64,000 nucleotides of DNA from DATAOG01 sp963782885 (lineage in GTDB: Bacteria; Pseudomonadota; Alphaproteobacteria; Geminicoccales; Geminicoccaceae). This document shows, piece by piece, positions 42,427 to 51,985 of this stretch. A program made the position numbers and the translations under genes. The stretch is from the NCBI GenBank assembly GCA_963782885.1, contig CAWALL010000002.1, positions 248,001 to 312,000 on the forward strand, read 5' to 3'. Each line of letters opens with the position of its first letter. The stretch's first letter is position 1. The notes under the pieces are model-generated. The model ran no database searches and was not told where the DNA came from. It saw only the letters and a list, made by a program, of their open reading frames with translations.

Positions 42427-43521
42427 TCACTGCGGCAGCTGATAGCCGTCCTTGACCATCTGGATCTTGTACAGGCTCTTGCCTGAGGTGATATAGAGCA
42501 CGTTGCGCTCTTCGCCGCGGCCAAAGCCGACGTTGGTCGGCAACTCCTTGCCCGTAGGGATGAACGCGAGCTCCTTGCCTTCAGGATTGTAGACCGCGAT
42601 CCCCGGCCGGTTCTCCGAGCGGACCGCGGCGTAGATGTTTCCCTCGACGTCGGCGATCATGCCATCCGGGCCGCTGTAGGGGTAATAGTCGACCAGCACC
42701 CGCCGGTTCGAGACCGAGCCGTCGGCCGCGAGGTCGTAGGCCTGGAGCACGTGGTGGCCCTGGGCGGTCGTCTCGCCCTCCTTCAGGCGGAGGAAGTCGA
42801 ACCAGCCGTTGTCGTTGCTGATCACGTAGAGCGTCTTCTGATCGGGCGAGACCAGCACGCCGTTGGTCTTCCCTCCGTCGGTGATCAGCCGGGTCACGCC
42901 GCCGTCCAGATCGAGCCGGTAGACCGCGTAGCCCGGCTGGTAGATCGGCTCGTGGCCGAGATAACGCGGATCCGAGAAGTAGATCCGGCCCTTTTCGTCG
43001 ATCGTGACATCGTTTAGGCTGTTGTAGGGCTGGCCGTTGTAGAGCCCGGTTAGGATGTAGGACTTCCCGGTCTTCATGTCGGTCTTGATCAGCATGCGCC
43101 CGCCGTAGTCGCCACCGAGAGCTGCGATCATGTTGCCGTCCTTGTCGAACTTGAGGCCGTTGGACATCCCGGACGGGCTCCGCCAGATGGTCGCCTCGCC
43201 GGTCTTGGGATCGTACTTCCAAATATTGCCGGCCTGCGAGAATTTGCCGGAAACGTCCTTGCAGAGCGTGGTGAAGGTGATGTCGCTGAAGTACATGTAG
43301 CCGTCGGGGCCGGCCGAGACGCCTTCGGTCAGCACGCAGCCGCCATCGAACACCTTCATGAGCTTCGAGCCCGGCGGCAGGACGCTGGCATCGCCCGAGG
43401 GCGCCGGAAAGCCGGAATCCTCACCGGCGAAGAAGTCAGCTGCCATGGCCGCGGAGACGCCCAGACCCAGGCTGAGCCCGACCGCCAGTGCGGACAAAGT
43501 CCGCCTCCCCTCATCGTGCAT
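42427..43521 (-). CDS. Exported SMP-30/gluconolactonase-like beta-propeller protein
   Basis: 364 residues from the ATG at 43521. AGGGGGAGA lies just upstream and starts further out have no such site. The signal peptide (TLSALAVGLSLGLGVSAAMA, then ADFF) sends it to the periplasm. Repeated propeller strands include LTEGVSAGPDGYMYFSDITF, GLKFDKDGNMIAALGGDYGG, SLNDVTIDEKGRIYFSDPRY, TNGVLVSPDQKTLYVISNDN and GPDGMIADVEGNIYAAVRSE. The motif NGLK-NDVT-NG-PDG with acidic metal ligands is typical of SMP-30 lactonases. It could hydrolyse a sugar lactone outside the cytoplasm; the substrate is unknown. Confidence 0.85.
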   Translation of the reverse strand: MHDEGRRTLSALAVGLSLGLGVSAAMAADFFAGEDSGFPAPSGDASVLPPGSKLMKVFDGGCVLTEGVSAGPDGYMYFSDITFTTLCKDVSGKFSQAGNIWKYDPKTGEATIWRSPSGMSNGLKFDKDGNMIAALGGDYGGRMLIKTDMKTGKSYILTGLYNGQPYNSLNDVTIDEKGRIYFSDPRYLGHEPIYQPGYAVYRLDLDGGVTRLITDGGKTNGVLVSPDQKTLYVISNDNGWFDFLRLKEGETTAQGHHVLQAYDLAADGSVSNRRVLVDYYPYSGPDGMIADVEGNIYAAVRSENRPGIAVYNPEGKELAFIPTGKELPTNVGFGRGEERNVLYITSGKSLYKIQMVKDGYQLPQ

Positions 43522-43679
43522 TGATGGTCTCCCCCTCATGGGAACGCCAAAGCGAAGGCGCTCCGACACAACTCTATCCATAGCGCCTGGGGGCGATAAA
43601 TCAACCCGCGAACCGGCGCCGGCCGGCGTCACTCGCGGCGCAGCGGAGAACGGAACAAGCGAGCGCGGGCTGCAGGGTG

Positions 43680-43933
43680 ATGGCAGAGAATTTCACGCCG
43701 GCAGCGAAGCCGACGGAGCACCGAGCGTGGCTGGGGAGCAGCTCGGCTGGCAAGCCTTTCTGTTCCGGACGCCGAAGGATGATCACTTCGTGCAATTTCA
43801 GAGCACCTGGTCCGGCGAGCGCGACCGGCTTTTCCCGCTGAGCCCCGGCGAGGCCATGCGATTGTATGGTGAGCGGCCTGAGAAGGTGAGCTTCGCGGAG
43901 ACCTTCCCGGGCGTTGAGATTGAGGAGGCATGA
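43680..43933 (+). pseudogene. Scrambled remnants of one or two small genes
   Basis: The ATG at 43680 opens MAENFTPAAKPTEHRAWL, similar to the start of DUF1579-type proteins. Another frame then reads LGWQAFLFRTPKDDHFVQFQ, STWSGERDRLFPLSPGEAMR and LYGERPEKVSFAETFPGVEI before the stop at 43931-43933. The second segment looks like a complete domain end from an unrecognised small protein. The frame change between them suggests a fusion by deletion. Confidence 0.4.
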
Positions 43934-44761
43934 GGCGCATTTCTCTGAGCAGAAGCATACGTTCGACTGCCTGGGACGACAAAGCGCTGGGCAGTCGAGT
44001 GAACTCGATTGTTCACAGCCGTCCCCGGATGAGTTCACCGCGCTGCCGCCTAAAGCGGCGTGAAAGCCCGCCGGAGCGCCCCGTTCAACGGATGCGCTCG
44101 ACCGCCACCATCCGCTGCCTTCCGACTCACCCGATCCTCGCAGCCGGACCGCCTCGCAGCGCACGCTGTCGCCGGCCCCAAAGGGGGGGGTCGATGAAGT
44201 CCGGATGAACATTTTCGATGCTGAAGGTCGTCGACGTAATAGGCGTCGCGAGCATTGGAGCGTATGAAGGGGATGGTTCATTGGTAGCTCGAACGAAGAT
44301 CGTGCGCATTGCCCGTCTCAGTTTTGGCCGCTTGCCTCACAGTGGTCCACATCGCCGCGGCTGCAACACACCGGCGTGCGCGGTTACCGCTTCCCCGCCG
44401 CTCGCCCGACATTGTCCAGACGATCCTCGATGGCACCGGCCAAGAGGGCGAGGCTAACTGAGGTCCTGGGGAAAGAGGCCGCTGGATTGGGGTTGGCAGA
44501 GAGCGATTGGGCGCTCTTGCTGACTTTCCAGGGGGACCGAAGCCGGTGGAGAAGAGCAGAAGGGCGGCCCCCCTCCTTTCTCCGCCACCTCGTGGCGGTG
44601 GCAGACACGTGGGGTCGCGCAGGTAGACCTTCAAGAAAGTGGAATGATCATTACGACGGCACGGGCACGACCGAGGCGCGCTTTCGGGCTCGGCTGCCCT
44701 TGCGACCAGGACCGTTGGTATGGTATCGCTCACACGAACCAAAAGTGCACGGAGAACCGAG
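43934..44761. other. Gene-poor region with a short IS-like remnant
   Basis: About 830 bases without a convincing gene. At 44205-44267 the plus strand reads MNIFDAEGRRRNRRREHWSV and a stop, like the start of an IS66-type TnpA. The stretch 44430-44660 is open (MAPAKRARLTEVLGKEAAGL) but resembles nothing known to me. The Shine-Dalgarno GGAG of the ABC solute-binding gene lies at 44751-44754. Confidence 0.4.
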
Positions 44762-46153
44762 ATGCCCCGCCAGTTCACGACGGCACAGAGTTGGCGCGGC
44801 TTCCTGAAGCGAAGCAGCGCGCTCGCCGCTCTGGGCATCACCACGTCGCTGACGCCGGACCTCGCCTTCGGCCAGGCCAAGACCGACCTGAAAGGCGTCA
44901 CCATCGATTACTGGAACATGATCGGCGTCCAGAACAAGATCGTGCGCCAGAACTCCGAAGACATCGTCAAGGCCTTCGAGCAGAAGACTGGCGCCAAGGT
45001 CAACGTGACCTGGAACGGCTACGGCGACATCATCGGCCCGAAGTACCGGACCAATTTCGTCGGCGGGGTCAAGCCGACGGTGTTCGACACGGCGAGCCGG
45101 TGGGTGAACCAGCTGCGCGAGTTCCTCCATCCGCTGGACAATTATGTCGACAGTGCCTTGGATGCGGACGCGCGCGCGGGCATCCAGTGGTATTTCCCGC
45201 TCAACGAGGAAGAGAATCGCGGCTTCCCCGACAAGGACGTGCTCTACGGGCTGCCCTTCAACATCGTCATGCAGGCGCCCTATCTGTGTCGGCGCGATCA
45301 CTTCGAGAAGGCGGGCATTGACTTCGACACCAACTATCCGATCCGGGACACCGATCACTACATTGAGCTGTGCAAGGAGATCCAGGCGAAGGCCGGCATC
45401 CAGTACCCGACCGAGGTCTACGGCAAGATCTGGGACTTCGGCGATACCCAGCTCAACGGCTGGATCCGCTCGCTGTCGATCGCGGACAGCGACTTTCTGA
45501 ACGCCGACTGGACCAAGAGCAACGCGCGCTCGCAGGCCTGGAAACAGGGTTGCCAGTTCTATGTCGACGTGTTCCAAAAGCACAAGCTGTCCTCGCCCAA
45601 CACGCCGCAGAGCACCGACGAGGAGGCAGTCGACCAGTTCATCGTCGGCCGCAAGAGCATCGTGCACTGCGACATCCTGAACCGGGGCACGCTGCTCGAC
45701 CGCATCCCGGACCAGGTGGCGGACGGCACCGTGATGTGGGGCCCGCATTTCCCGATCGCCGGCGGCACCTCGGGCTCGCAGTGCTTCCTCGGGCCGAACT
45801 CGTTCTACATCGTCAAGCAGGAGGGCGCCGATGCCGAGATCAAGCAGCAGGCGGCCTTCGAGTTCATCAAGGAGTGGTTCCTGCCCGAAAACATGATCGC
45901 GGTCGCCAAGAGCTCGGGCTTGTGCGCGCGCAAGGATCTCTGGGACCAGCTCAAGGGCGAGCCCGATCATTCGGTCGAGGCTGAGATCGCGACCATCGGC
46001 GACAACCCGGGCATGTGGAACGGCCACCCGCGCTCGGTCGACTTCCAGTACAATCTGCTGGCGCCGCACGGCCAGAAGATGCTCCAGGGCGCCTCGGTCG
46101 AGGACGAGCTTGCCGCCTACGCCGACGAGGTCGACAAGGCGCTCAAGAGCTGA
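44762..46153 (+). CDS. ABC transporter solute-binding protein, carbohydrate type (family 1)
   Basis: 463 residues, a periplasmic binding protein of the extracellular family 1 type. The N-terminus SWRGFLKRSSALAALGITTS carries twin basic residues and a hydrophobic stretch, closer to a Sec or lipid-free Tat-like signal (LKRSSALAALG) than to a lipoprotein. GVTIDYWNMIGVQNKIVRQN, VFDTASRWVNQLREFLHPLD, DKDVLYGLPFNIVMQAPYLC and NSFYIVKQEGADAEIKQQAA follow family patterns. It starts an operon with two permeases, an ATPase and a PhyH-type dioxygenase. The ligand is unknown; the partner dioxygenase hints at an organic compound other than a plain sugar. Confidence 0.9.
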   Translation: MPRQFTTAQSWRGFLKRSSALAALGITTSLTPDLAFGQAKTDLKGVTIDYWNMIGVQNKIVRQNSEDIVKAFEQKTGAKVNVTWNGYGDIIGPKYRTNFVGGVKPTVFDTASRWVNQLREFLHPLDNYVDSALDADARAGIQWYFPLNEEENRGFPDKDVLYGLPFNIVMQAPYLCRRDHFEKAGIDFDTNYPIRDTDHYIELCKEIQAKAGIQYPTEVYGKIWDFGDTQLNGWIRSLSIADSDFLNADWTKSNARSQAWKQGCQFYVDVFQKHKLSSPNTPQSTDEEAVDQFIVGRKSIVHCDILNRGTLLDRIPDQVADGTVMWGPHFPIAGGTSGSQCFLGPNSFYIVKQEGADAEIKQQAAFEFIKEWFLPENMIAVAKSSGLCARKDLWDQLKGEPDHSVEAEIATIGDNPGMWNGHPRSVDFQYNLLAPHGQKMLQGASVEDELAAYADEVDKALKS

Positions 46154-46178
46154 GCGCATTAGCTGATGCGCGGCTGAG

Positions 46179-47132
46179 ATGGCCCGGACGATCGAGGATC
46201 GCGCGGCGTCCGGCCATCCGGCCGTCCCGGCCGCGCCGAAGGGGCGCTCGGTGCTGGCCGAGGACCGCTGGCTGATCATCCTGTTCCTGCTGCCGACCAC
46301 GCTGTTTATGGTCCTGTTGCTCTGGCTGCCCTTTCTCCAGGGCATCTGGATGAGCCTGCACAACTGGCCGTTCATGGGCCAGCCGAAGTGGCGCGGCCTC
46401 CAGAACTACGTCGACTTCGTCGACGCCGACTATTTCTGGGTGAGCATCGAATCGACTTTGATCTATTCGCTCTCGACCCTGTTCCAGCTGATCGTGGCGC
46501 TGGCCGCGGCGCTCGCGCTCAAGCAGCGCTTCGTGCCGCTGAAATCGCTGCTCCGCGGCATCATGATCATCGCCTACGCCATGCCGCCGGTGGTGGTCGG
46601 CGCGATCTGGCTGTTCCTGCTCGACCCCGGGCTCGGCATGATCACTCACTACCTGCTCCAGTTCGGCATCGTCGACGCGCCGATCTACTGGTTCTCGGAC
46701 AACACCTGGGCCAAGTGGATGATCACGCTGGTCGCCTCCTGGACCTTCTGGCCGTTCATGTTCCTGATCATCCTGTCGTCGCTGCAGGCGATCCCGGAGT
46801 CGCAGTACGAGCTCGCCGAGATCTACGGGGCCAATCTCTGGCAGCGGTTCGTCACCGTGACCTGGCCGAACATTCAGGGCGCGATCCTGGTCGTGGTGAT
46901 CCTCCGGCTCGCCTTCAATCTTGCGAAGATCGACCAGCCCTTCCAGCTGACCGGCGGCGGCCCGGGCTACGAGACCAGCGTGCTCAGCATCCTGATGTAC
47001 CGCTTCGCGTTCATGTCCGGCGACTTCGGCATGGCGTTCACGGTCGGCATGTTCCTGGTGGTGATGACGGCACTGCTGCTGGCGCCGTTCGCGTTTCTCT
47101 ATCAGCGCCATCTGCGCCACGCGGGGCGATAG
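46179..47132 (+). CDS. ABC transporter permease (MalF/UgpA type)
   Basis: 317 residues with about six membrane helices. After the cytoplasmic start, LIILFLLPTTLFMVLLLWLP begins the first. The EAA-like loop is LQAIPESQYELAEIYGANLW, followed by VTVTWPNIQGAILVVVILR. It lies 25 bases after the binding-protein stop and ends two bases before the second permease start, so the two are co-translated. It forms the membrane channel with the next protein. Confidence 0.93.
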   Translation: MARTIEDRAASGHPAVPAAPKGRSVLAEDRWLIILFLLPTTLFMVLLLWLPFLQGIWMSLHNWPFMGQPKWRGLQNYVDFVDADYFWVSIESTLIYSLSTLFQLIVALAAALALKQRFVPLKSLLRGIMIIAYAMPPVVVGAIWLFLLDPGLGMITHYLLQFGIVDAPIYWFSDNTWAKWMITLVASWTFWPFMFLIILSSLQAIPESQYELAEIYGANLWQRFVTVTWPNIQGAILVVVILRLAFNLAKIDQPFQLTGGGPGYETSVLSILMYRFAFMSGDFGMAFTVGMFLVVMTALLLAPFAFLYQRHLRHAGR

Positions 47133-47134
47133 CG

Positions 47135-47962
47135 ATGGACGACCGTTCGACCCCGATCCAGAAGCTCTTGACCTACACGAGCCTCATGATGATCCTGGCG
47201 CTGGTGCTGATCCCCTACGGCTACGTCATCGTCACCGCGTTCAAGCCGCCGGCCGAGGTCTACGACGTCACCTGGCTGCCGCACCAGATCAGCTTCCAGG
47301 CCTGGGACGACGTGTTTCGCATCAACGAGTTCCACCGCTTCTTGTTCAACAGCCTGATCGCCGGCCTGGGCTCGGCGGTGCTCGCGGTCGCGATCGCGCT
47401 GCCCGGTGCTTACATCTTCGCGCGCAAGGAGTTCCCGTTTCGCGAGCCCTTCTTCTACATGATCGTCGGCACGCTGATCTTCCCGTTCATTCTCCTGATC
47501 GTGCCGATCACGATCACCTGGATCAAGATCGGCCTGTTCAACACCTTCCCGGGCCTGTGGCTCGCGTTCCAGATCTTCGCGGTGCCGTACTCGATGTGGA
47601 TCCTGCGCGGCTACTTCGCCCGCCTGCCCCGGCACCTCGAGGAGGCAGCCCAGGTCTACGGCTGCACCCAGTTCCAGGCGTTCTACCGGGTCATGCTGCC
47701 GATGGCCAAGCCGGTGATCGTCTCGGTGCTGTTCCTGGCCTTCCTCCAGGGATGGAGCGACTTTCTGTTCTCGAACATGCTGACCACCGGCGACGGGCCG
47801 CGGACCGCCTCGGTCGCGATCTACGCGTCGACCGCCGGCGGCGAGCGGGTCGAATGGGGGCCGCTCATGGTGATGACGTTGCTCGCAGGGATTCCGCCGG
47901 TGGTCCTGTACATGCTGGCGCAAAAGCATCTCTCCAAGACCTTCGCCGGCGCGGGGCACTGA
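47135..47962 (+). CDS. ABC transporter permease (MalG/UgpE type)
   Basis: 275 residues, membrane helices starting with SLMMILALVLIPYGYVIVTA. Typical MalG features are SFQAWDDVFRINEFHRFLFN, SLIAGLGSAVLAVAIALPGA and the EAA loop LPRHLEEAAQVYGCTQFQAF, then YRVMLPMAKPVIVSVLFLAF. It follows the MalF-type gene directly, and the ATPase gene begins 17 bases after its stop. Confidence 0.93.
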   Translation: MDDRSTPIQKLLTYTSLMMILALVLIPYGYVIVTAFKPPAEVYDVTWLPHQISFQAWDDVFRINEFHRFLFNSLIAGLGSAVLAVAIALPGAYIFARKEFPFREPFFYMIVGTLIFPFILLIVPITITWIKIGLFNTFPGLWLAFQIFAVPYSMWILRGYFARLPRHLEEAAQVYGCTQFQAFYRVMLPMAKPVIVSVLFLAFLQGWSDFLFSNMLTTGDGPRTASVAIYASTAGGERVEWGPLMVMTLLAGIPPVVLYMLAQKHLSKTFAGAGH

Positions 47963-47979
47963 TCGGGGCGAGGCGGCGC

Positions 47980-49080
47980 ATGGACGCGAACGGGACGGGC
48001 CTCGAGGTCCGGCATCTGCGCAAGACCTTCCGCGGCGGCGCGGTGGTCGCCTGCGAGAACGTCGATCTCGAGATGCCCGCGGGCGAGCTCCTGGTGATGC
48101 TCGGGCCTTCGGGCTGCGGCAAGACCACGACGCTGCGCTGCATCGCCGGGCTCGAGCACCCGGACAACGATGACGCGATCTGGATCCACGGCCGCAACAT
48201 GACCCGGGTGCGGCCCAAGGACCGCAACCTCGCGTTCGTGTTCCAGGAGACCGCGATGTTCCCGAACCTGTCGGTCAGGCGCAACATCGCCTTTGGCCTG
48301 GACATGCGCAAGCAGCTGGCGCGCGCCGAGATCGACCGGCGGGTTAAGGACGCGGCGCGGATGCTGCGGATCGAGGAACTGCTCGACCGCCGCCCGCACG
48401 AGCTCTCGGGCGGCCAGGGTCAGCGGGTGGCCCTCGGCCGGGCGATCGTCACCGAGCCCAACGCGTTCCTGCTCGACGAGCCGCTGGCGGCCCTCGACGC
48501 GGCGCTCCGTGTCGAGATGCGCACCGAGATCAAGCTGATCCAGCGGAAGCTCGGATGTACGATGATCTTCGTCACTCACGACCAGGAGGAGGCGCTGACC
48601 ATCGGCGATAAGATCGCCGTGATGCACGAGGGCGTGGTGCAGCAGGTCGACACCCCGCATAACGTATACCATCGCCCGGCCAACCTGTTCGTCGGCACCT
48701 TCATCGGCCTGCCGCCAATTAACCGGTTCGAGTGCGCGGTCGAGCGCCGCGACGACGCGCTCACGCTCGCGAACCCGAGCTTCTCGCTGGCCGTGCCAGC
48801 GACGGTCGCTGGTGGGCTCGCCGAGGCGACCCGGCGGATCACGCTCGGGGTGCGCCCGGAGTCCATGTCGCTCGGTGCCGACGGTGCCGTCCACGGCACG
48901 GTCAAGCTGATCGAGATGATGGGCAGCCGGACCCTGGTCCTGGTCGAGAACTCCGGGGAGGACATGCGCGTCCTGGTGCAGGGCGAGCCGCCGGTGCGCG
49001 AGGGCGATCAGGTCGGCGTGACCCCGGAGCTGTCGCGGGCGTTCTATTTCGATGAGCGTGGCCAGAACCTGCTCACCTGA
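47980..49080 (+). CDS. ABC transporter ATPase (MalK/UgpC type)
   Basis: 366 residues. Walker A is VMLGPSGCGKTTTLRCIAGL near residue 47, the signature motif HELSGGQGQRVALGRAIV, Walker B AFLLDEPLAALDAALRVEM, and the switch His in MIFVTHDQEEALTIGDKIAV. The C-terminal part has the MalK-type OB folds (ITLGVRPESMSLGADGAV). It energises import through the two preceding permeases. Its last bases precede the dioxygenase gene by 34 bases, so all five genes look like one operon. Confidence 0.95.
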   Translation: MDANGTGLEVRHLRKTFRGGAVVACENVDLEMPAGELLVMLGPSGCGKTTTLRCIAGLEHPDNDDAIWIHGRNMTRVRPKDRNLAFVFQETAMFPNLSVRRNIAFGLDMRKQLARAEIDRRVKDAARMLRIEELLDRRPHELSGGQGQRVALGRAIVTEPNAFLLDEPLAALDAALRVEMRTEIKLIQRKLGCTMIFVTHDQEEALTIGDKIAVMHEGVVQQVDTPHNVYHRPANLFVGTFIGLPPINRFECAVERRDDALTLANPSFSLAVPATVAGGLAEATRRITLGVRPESMSLGADGAVHGTVKLIEMMGSRTLVLVENSGEDMRVLVQGEPPVREGDQVGVTPELSRAFYFDERGQNLLT

Positions 49081-49114
49081 GCAAGCCAGGAAGGATGTCC
49101 AAGGGAGTCAAGGC

Positions 49115-49999
49115 ATGATCACCGAGCATCAGGTCGAGTTCTATCGCGAGAACGGCTTCGTCGTTATCGAGAACGTGTTGTCGGAGACGGAGGTTAGGCG
49201 CCTCCGCGAGGTCACCGACGAGATGGTCGAGCGCGCACGAGGGCTCACCACTCACAACGAGATCTTCGATCTCGAGGACACCCATCGCCCGGACAATCCG
49301 CGCGTGCGGCGGATCAAGTTCCCCGACCGGCACCATCCGGAATACGCGCGCCTGGTCCGGCATCCGAACCTGGTCGCGGTCCTGCAGCGGCTGATCGGGC
49401 GTGACATCCGCTACGACGTCGCCAAGCTCAACATGAAGGCGGCCGGCTACGGCGCGGCGGTCGAGTGGCACCAGGACTGGGCCTTCTACCCGCACACCAA
49501 CGACGACCTGTGCGCGGTCGGAATCATGATGGACGATTGCGAGATGGAGAATGGCCCGCTCATGGCGATCCCCGGCAGCCACAAGGGCCCTATCCTCGAC
49601 CATCACTTCAATGGCGTGTTCTGCGGCGCGATCAACCTGGATACCTCCAACATCGACTTCGCGGCCGCCGTGGCGATGACCGGCAAGGCCGGCTCGATCA
49701 CCATCCACCACGCGCGCACCATCCACGGCTCGGCGCCGAACACCTCGAGCAAGATGCGCCGCCTGCTCCTGCACCAGTACCGGGCGGCCGACGCCTGGCC
49801 GCTGCTCGGTTTCGCCGAGGGCTGGGACCAGTACAATTCTCTGCTGATCACGGGCGAGCCGTCGCTCGAGCCCAGGCTCGAACCGGTGCCGGTGCGCCTG
49901 CCGCTGCCGCCCTCCTCGCATCAGGGTTCGATCTACGAGAACCAGAGGGGCCTTGGCAGCCGCTACTTCAAGGCCGAAGAAACCGCAGCCGCGAACTGA
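49115..49999 (+). CDS. Phytanoyl-CoA dioxygenase-like Fe(II)/2-oxoglutarate enzyme
   Basis: 294 residues from the ATG at 49115 with AAGGGAG upstream. MITEHQVEFYRENGFVVIEN is the usual PhyH opening. Iron ligands are in AAVEWHQDWAFYPHTNDDLC (HxD) and ITIHHARTIHGSAPNTSSKM (distal His), and the Arg in KMRRLLLHQYRAADAWPL probably binds 2-oxoglutarate. It would hydroxylate an imported substrate. It is the last gene of the ABC transporter operon, which suggests it acts on that transporter's ligand; this link is inference. Confidence 0.9.
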   Translation: MITEHQVEFYRENGFVVIENVLSETEVRRLREVTDEMVERARGLTTHNEIFDLEDTHRPDNPRVRRIKFPDRHHPEYARLVRHPNLVAVLQRLIGRDIRYDVAKLNMKAAGYGAAVEWHQDWAFYPHTNDDLCAVGIMMDDCEMENGPLMAIPGSHKGPILDHHFNGVFCGAINLDTSNIDFAAAVAMTGKAGSITIHHARTIHGSAPNTSSKMRRLLLHQYRAADAWPLLGFAEGWDQYNSLLITGEPSLEPRLEPVPVRLPLPPSSHQGSIYENQRGLGSRYFKAEETAAAN

Positions 50000-50002
50000 G
50001 CG

Positions 50003-50036
50003 GGCCTCGAGGAAGCACAGCGTTCCTTGGGAGGCC
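50003..50036 (+). terminator. Hairpin after the ABC-dioxygenase operon
   Basis: GGCCTC pairs with GAGGCC and AGGAA with TTCCT across an eight-base loop (with small internal mismatches), a few bases after the dioxygenase stop. It lacks a clear T run, so it is a candidate terminator only. Confidence 0.5.
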
Positions 50037-50225
50037 GTGACTTCAGTGAGTCATGCCCGATTGCGCCTCGACAGCGAGCGGAGCGATCCCCGTCGTCCGG
50101 AGGCGCCAAGACCGGCGTCCGCAGGCTCACCGCCGCGGTGCTGGGAAAAGAGAAAAGAAATGTGCTGCCACCGCGCCAGTGGCCGCCGATCAGGGCGCTG
50201 CGGCCGTCGACGTGGGTCGCGGACG

Positions 50226-51364
50226 CTAACTAAACGCGCCGCGCCGAACGCTAAGAAGACGGCCTGGTCGACATGTGGTCGAGAGGTCGAGCCCGCCGAA
50301 GCAGCGCCGGCCGCGCAGCCGCTCGAGGTCGACCGGAGCATCGCAGGTGTCCCAGGCGGCCATGTCGATCCAGCGCTCGGCCTGCTCGGTCCACTCGTTG
50401 AGGTGCAGGCGCCGGAAGGCGTTCTGGGCGCCCGGCAGGGCCATCGCCTTCTCGGCCTTGCGCGCGAGATCATCTTGCTTGACCGAGATCCCGAAGTTCG
50501 GGTTGGCCTTGCGCCACACCTGCGGATCGGTCCAGTCGTCGCCCTCGTCCGCGGCCGCGATATAGGCGAACCAGCTGTCGTCCTGCAGCACGCCGTCCAG
50601 GACTTTGATCGAGTAGTCGTGGTGCTCGAAGCAGATGCTGTGGCGGTCATAGCCGGCGGTGGTGATCTCGAACAGGAGCGGCTGTCGCCTGGCGCCGGTC
50701 GCGGTCTCCAGCACATCGACCACGTGGCGGGTCCGGTGGGCGTGGAGCTCGTCGATGATCGCACCATGGACGTTCAGGCCGTCCATGGTGCTGGCGTCGG
50801 AGGACAGCGGCATGAAGCGCGAGGCGCTGGCCCGAGGTTGAGGTTGTTGATCAGCGGCTCCACGCGGCGCCTCAGCGCGGGCGAGGCCGCGACCATGCGT
50901 TTCGCCTCGTCGAACACGATTCTGGCCTGATCACGGGTGGTCGCGGCGGAATAGACCTCGGCGCCCTGCTCGCCGTCGGCGACCAGCAGGTACAGGCCGA
51001 TGCCGGCCGAGGTGCTCGATTTGCCGTTCTTCCTCGGCACGGCGCAGTAGGTGGTGCGGAACCGTCGCAGACGGTCGGAGCGCTGCCAGCCGAACAAGCA
51101 GCCGATCACGAACGCCTGCCACGGCGCGAGGGCGAAGCTCTGCCCGGCCCATTCGCCCTTGGAGTGGCGAAGAAAGCCGAAGAACTCGATCGCACGGCGC
51201 GCCGCGGCGGGGTCGAAGCGCAGGCCTCTTGTGCCGGCCGGGCCGAGGTCGTCGAGGTGGCGCTCGCAGGCCAGGCGGACGAGGCGGTTGGTGAGGATCT
51301 GCCCTTCGGTCACGGCCCGTGCGTAGGCGGTGACCGGGTCATCCCCGGATCCTGCCCTAGCCAC
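50226..51364 (-). pseudogene. Phage terminase large subunit (P27-partner type), frameshifted and truncated
   Basis: The first part (start 51364) reads AIEFFGFLRHSKGEWAGQSF, LAPWQAFVIGCLFGWQRSD and TYCAVPRKNGKSSTSAGIGL, which holds the Walker A motif, then VYSAATTRDQARIVFDEAKR. At about 50815 the frame changes and continues DASTMDGLNVHGAIIDELHA, HRTRHVVDVLETATGARRQP, DPQVWRKANPNFGISV and CFGGLDLSTT. Homology ends at about 50268, so the nuclease domain is lost. It belongs to a different terminase family from the large terminase of prophage A. Confidence 0.85.
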
Positions 51365-51818
51365 GGTCCTGCAGAAACGTCTCGAAGGGATCCTCGGGCG
51401 GCCTCTCGCCGACCCGGATGCGGCTGCGCGAGGAGGGCGTCATGCCCAACTCCGCCGCGATCCGGACCATGATCTCGACCTGCTTGTTGACGACCGCGAC
51501 ATAAGGGCTCTGCATCGGATAGCCGTTGGGCGACTTGACCATCGTGCCGTAGCGCTCGATCGAGGACACGGCCTCGACCCAGAGCGCGTGCGCCTGGCAG
51601 TAGGCGGCCAGCATGCCGCGGTCGATCCGGGTCAGCAGGCCGAGGTCGCCGAGCTCCCGGGCCAGCCGTTTCCACTCCTTGCTGGCCTCCTCGCCGAGGC
51701 AGGCGGGGCAGGCCGGCACCGCCGGCGTCGGCTTGGGCTCGGCATCGTTCAGGCGGCGCTTGCCGGGGTTGCCGCGCAGCCGAACGACGTTGCTCGGCAG
51801 GGGCTTGCGTCCACGCAT
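51357..51818 (-). CDS. Phage terminase small subunit, P27 family
   Basis: 153 residues from the ATG at 51818 (RGRKPLPSNVVRLRGNPGKR), a position that fits family members better than the GTG-region start at 51842. The hallmarks LNDAEPKPTPAVPACPACLG, EWKRLARELGDLGLLTRIDR and GMLAAYCQAHALWVEAVSSI are all present. The end overlaps the start of the large terminase frame by eight bases, the normal arrangement. Appears intact. Confidence 0.92.
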   Translation of the reverse strand: MRGRKPLPSNVVRLRGNPGKRRLNDAEPKPTPAVPACPACLGEEASKEWKRLARELGDLGLLTRIDRGMLAAYCQAHALWVEAVSSIERYGTMVKSPNGYPMQSPYVAVVNKQVEIMVRIAAELGMTPSSRSRIRVGERPPEDPFETFLQDRG

Positions 51819-51985
51819 CGGCGTCTCACCTTCGCTGTCCAAAGCCGACGATCATCAGCTCTCGCGCCAGCCATAGGTCACTCCGGAAGTCAACTGGAAG
51901 AATAGCATGATCGGCGCGATTTTTCTCTGGCTAATCGCGCCAGAAGAAGCCTTCATCGGGCGCGCGATCAAGCGGGAGCTTGAAT

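Noticed and set aside
43358..43679. Extended plus-strand frame before the small-gene remnants
   Set aside because: It is antisense to the SMP-30-like gene start; only the part after 43680 shows protein-like sequence.
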